Part shown: piece after piece, positions 6,509-6,862 of the stretch
Numbering within the stretch: the first letter of the stretch is position 1
Layout of the letters: each line of letters begins with the position of its first letter
Origin: an uncultured Flammeovirgaceae bacterium
GTDB lineage: Bacteria; Bacteroidota; Bacteroidia; Cytophagales; Cyclobacteriaceae
DNA: 6,862 bases
Assembly: GCA_946886805.1 (NCBI GenBank)
Contig: CAMPJM010000213.1
Coordinates: forward strand, 1-6,862
Direction: 5' to 3'
Translations under genes and position numbers: made by a program
The notes under the pieces: generated by a model
Database searches by the model: none
Told to the model about the DNA's origin: nothing
The model's input: the letters and a program-made list of their open reading frames with translations, nothing else

Positions 6509-6523
6509 TAGTAAATTTTACTA
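6509..6523. promoter_or_regulatory. 15-bp palindrome, possible operator of the acidic gene
   Basis: TAGTAAA and TTTACTA are perfect 7-bp arms around a single central T. The site is 108 bp upstream of the ATG at 6631. Its symmetry and size suit binding by a dimeric repressor or activator, though AT-rich DNA makes chance symmetry more likely. No regulator can be named. Confidence 0.35.
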
Positions 6524-6529
6524 CACAGC

Positions 6530-6592
6530 CCTCAAAGACCGTCAATCTGGAAACCAGGCGACAAGAAGGTTATCGGTTTCTTAAATACGAGG
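6530..6592 (+). promoter_or_regulatory. Possible structured 5' leader of the acidic gene
   Basis: Three nested pairings are seen: CCTC (6530-6533) with GAGG (6589-6592), AGACCG (6536-6541) with CGGTTT (6574-6579, one G-U), and CTGG-AAA-CCAG (6547-6557). The structure ends 38 bases before the start codon at 6631. I compared it by eye with common riboswitch consensus motifs I know (SAM, TPP, cobalamin, c-di-GMP, fluoride, glycine) and found no match. It may be regulatory, or the pairing may be fortuitous. Confidence 0.3.
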
Positions 6593-6630
6593 ATGGCGAT
6601 CAAAATTTAGAACATTAATAATAAAGTATT

Positions 6631-6862
6631 ATGTCGGTATTAGACTTTGATTCCAACGAGGATGATTTTCGTCCCGCAAGTAAGAGCGATGATTTCGAAA
6701 TGGATCAGGATTTAGATGATCTTGATTTTAAAGACGACGACCTGTTTGAAGATGATCTGGATGAAGATTATTTTGAAAACAATATTTCTGATTTCGAAAA
6801 AGAAGGTGATATTGAAGATATCTTTTTCGGTCTGGAACCCGGAAAAGAAGAAATTGAATTTG
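6631..6862 (+). CDS. Unidentified highly acidic protein, N-terminal 77 residues, runs off right edge
   Basis: An open frame starts at the ATG at 6631 and stays open to the window edge. Of the 77 residues seen, 33 are Asp or Glu and only 5 are Lys or Arg, giving a strong negative charge. Acidic runs such as DQDLDDLDFKDDD and EDDLDEDY alternate with Phe, Leu and Tyr. There is no signal peptide, membrane segment or cysteine in this part. I do not recognise the family. The segment is probably disordered; roles such as binding a basic partner, a DNA mimic or a regulatory tail are guesses. The next part, with GLEPGKEEIEF, may begin a folded domain. The start has an A/T-rich leader and no Shine-Dalgarno, as is common in Bacteroidota. 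Consistent acidic coding without stops supports a real gene. Confidence 0.75.
   Translation, partial: MSVLDFDSNEDDFRPASKSDDFEMDQDLDDLDFKDDDLFEDDLDEDYFENNISDFEKEGDIEDIFFGLEPGKEEIEF

Larger units (their letters stand above)
6033..6630. other. 598-bp divergent spacer between the M13 peptidase and the acidic gene
   Basis: No convincing gene is seen. An 80-codon minus-strand open frame (6265-6507) is hydrophobic at its start, matches no family I know, and overlaps inverted repeats. The spacer should contain promoters for both flanking genes, but I could not find a complete Bacteroidota -33/-7 pair for either. It holds many palindromes: ACTTTTAAAAGT (6169-6180), CCGTCC/GGACGG (6207-6222), TCAACG/CGTTGA (6335-6350), AAAAATATTTTT (6458-6469), a long-range pair (6383-6500), a 15-bp palindrome (6509-6523) and a nested-stem leader (6530-6592). 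Confidence 0.55.

Noticed and set aside
6489..6584. 31-codon plus-strand frame (MHQNRTFSKFYY...) that could be a leader peptide
   Set aside because: It is short, lacks a ribosome site, and the other frames across the same stretch are about equally open, so there is no coding signal to choose it.
6490..6618. 42-codon frame ending in KYEDGDQNLEH just before the acidic gene, resembling a gene tail
   Set aside because: No ATG, GTG or TTG start in frame and a stop immediately before it; it could be a remnant, but nothing recognisable supports this.

Overview
This AT-rich window most likely comes from a bacterium of the phylum Bacteroidota, probably a flavobacterium. That is an inference from three things: A-rich translation starts with little Shine-Dalgarno sequence, the character of the NirB and NirD proteins, and an M13 peptidase with a lipoprotein signal. 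It holds four genes. Two are complete (nirB and an M13 metallopeptidase) and two are cut by the window edges (nirD on the left and an unidentified, very acidic protein on the right). No integrase, transposase, CRISPR array, tRNA or rRNA is visible.

Layout. Positions 1-278 (minus) hold the N-terminal part of nirD, the small subunit of NADH-dependent assimilatory nitrite reductase. Positions 279-366 are a short nirB-nirD gap made largely of two kinds of 7-bp tandem repeat. Positions 367-2862 (minus) hold full-length nirB, the large siroheme/flavin subunit. Positions 2863-3965 are 1.1 kb without a credible gene. This stretch holds a possible nirB operator/promoter, a cluster of inverted repeats, a REP-like composite, and the terminator of the peptidase gene. 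Positions 3966-6032 (minus) hold the M13 peptidase lipoprotein. Positions 6033-6630 are a second gene-poor spacer with palindromes and a potentially folded leader. From 6631 (plus) the acidic protein begins and runs off the window.

How the genes work together. nirB and nirD lie in the same direction, in the order nirB then nirD, and should form an operon that reduces nitrite to ammonium in the cytoplasm using NADH. The rest of the nitrate/nitrite cluster is presumably beyond the left edge. The peptidase has its own strong terminator and is separated from nirB by 1.1 kb, so it is probably an independent unit. The acidic gene is divergent from it.

I see no clear new defence or mobile system. 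The unexplained signal is in the two long spacers. They carry many inverted repeats, among them a REP-like inverted pair, a 13-bp perfect-stem hairpin, a symmetric 15-bp palindrome, and a nested stem structure just upstream of the acidic gene.
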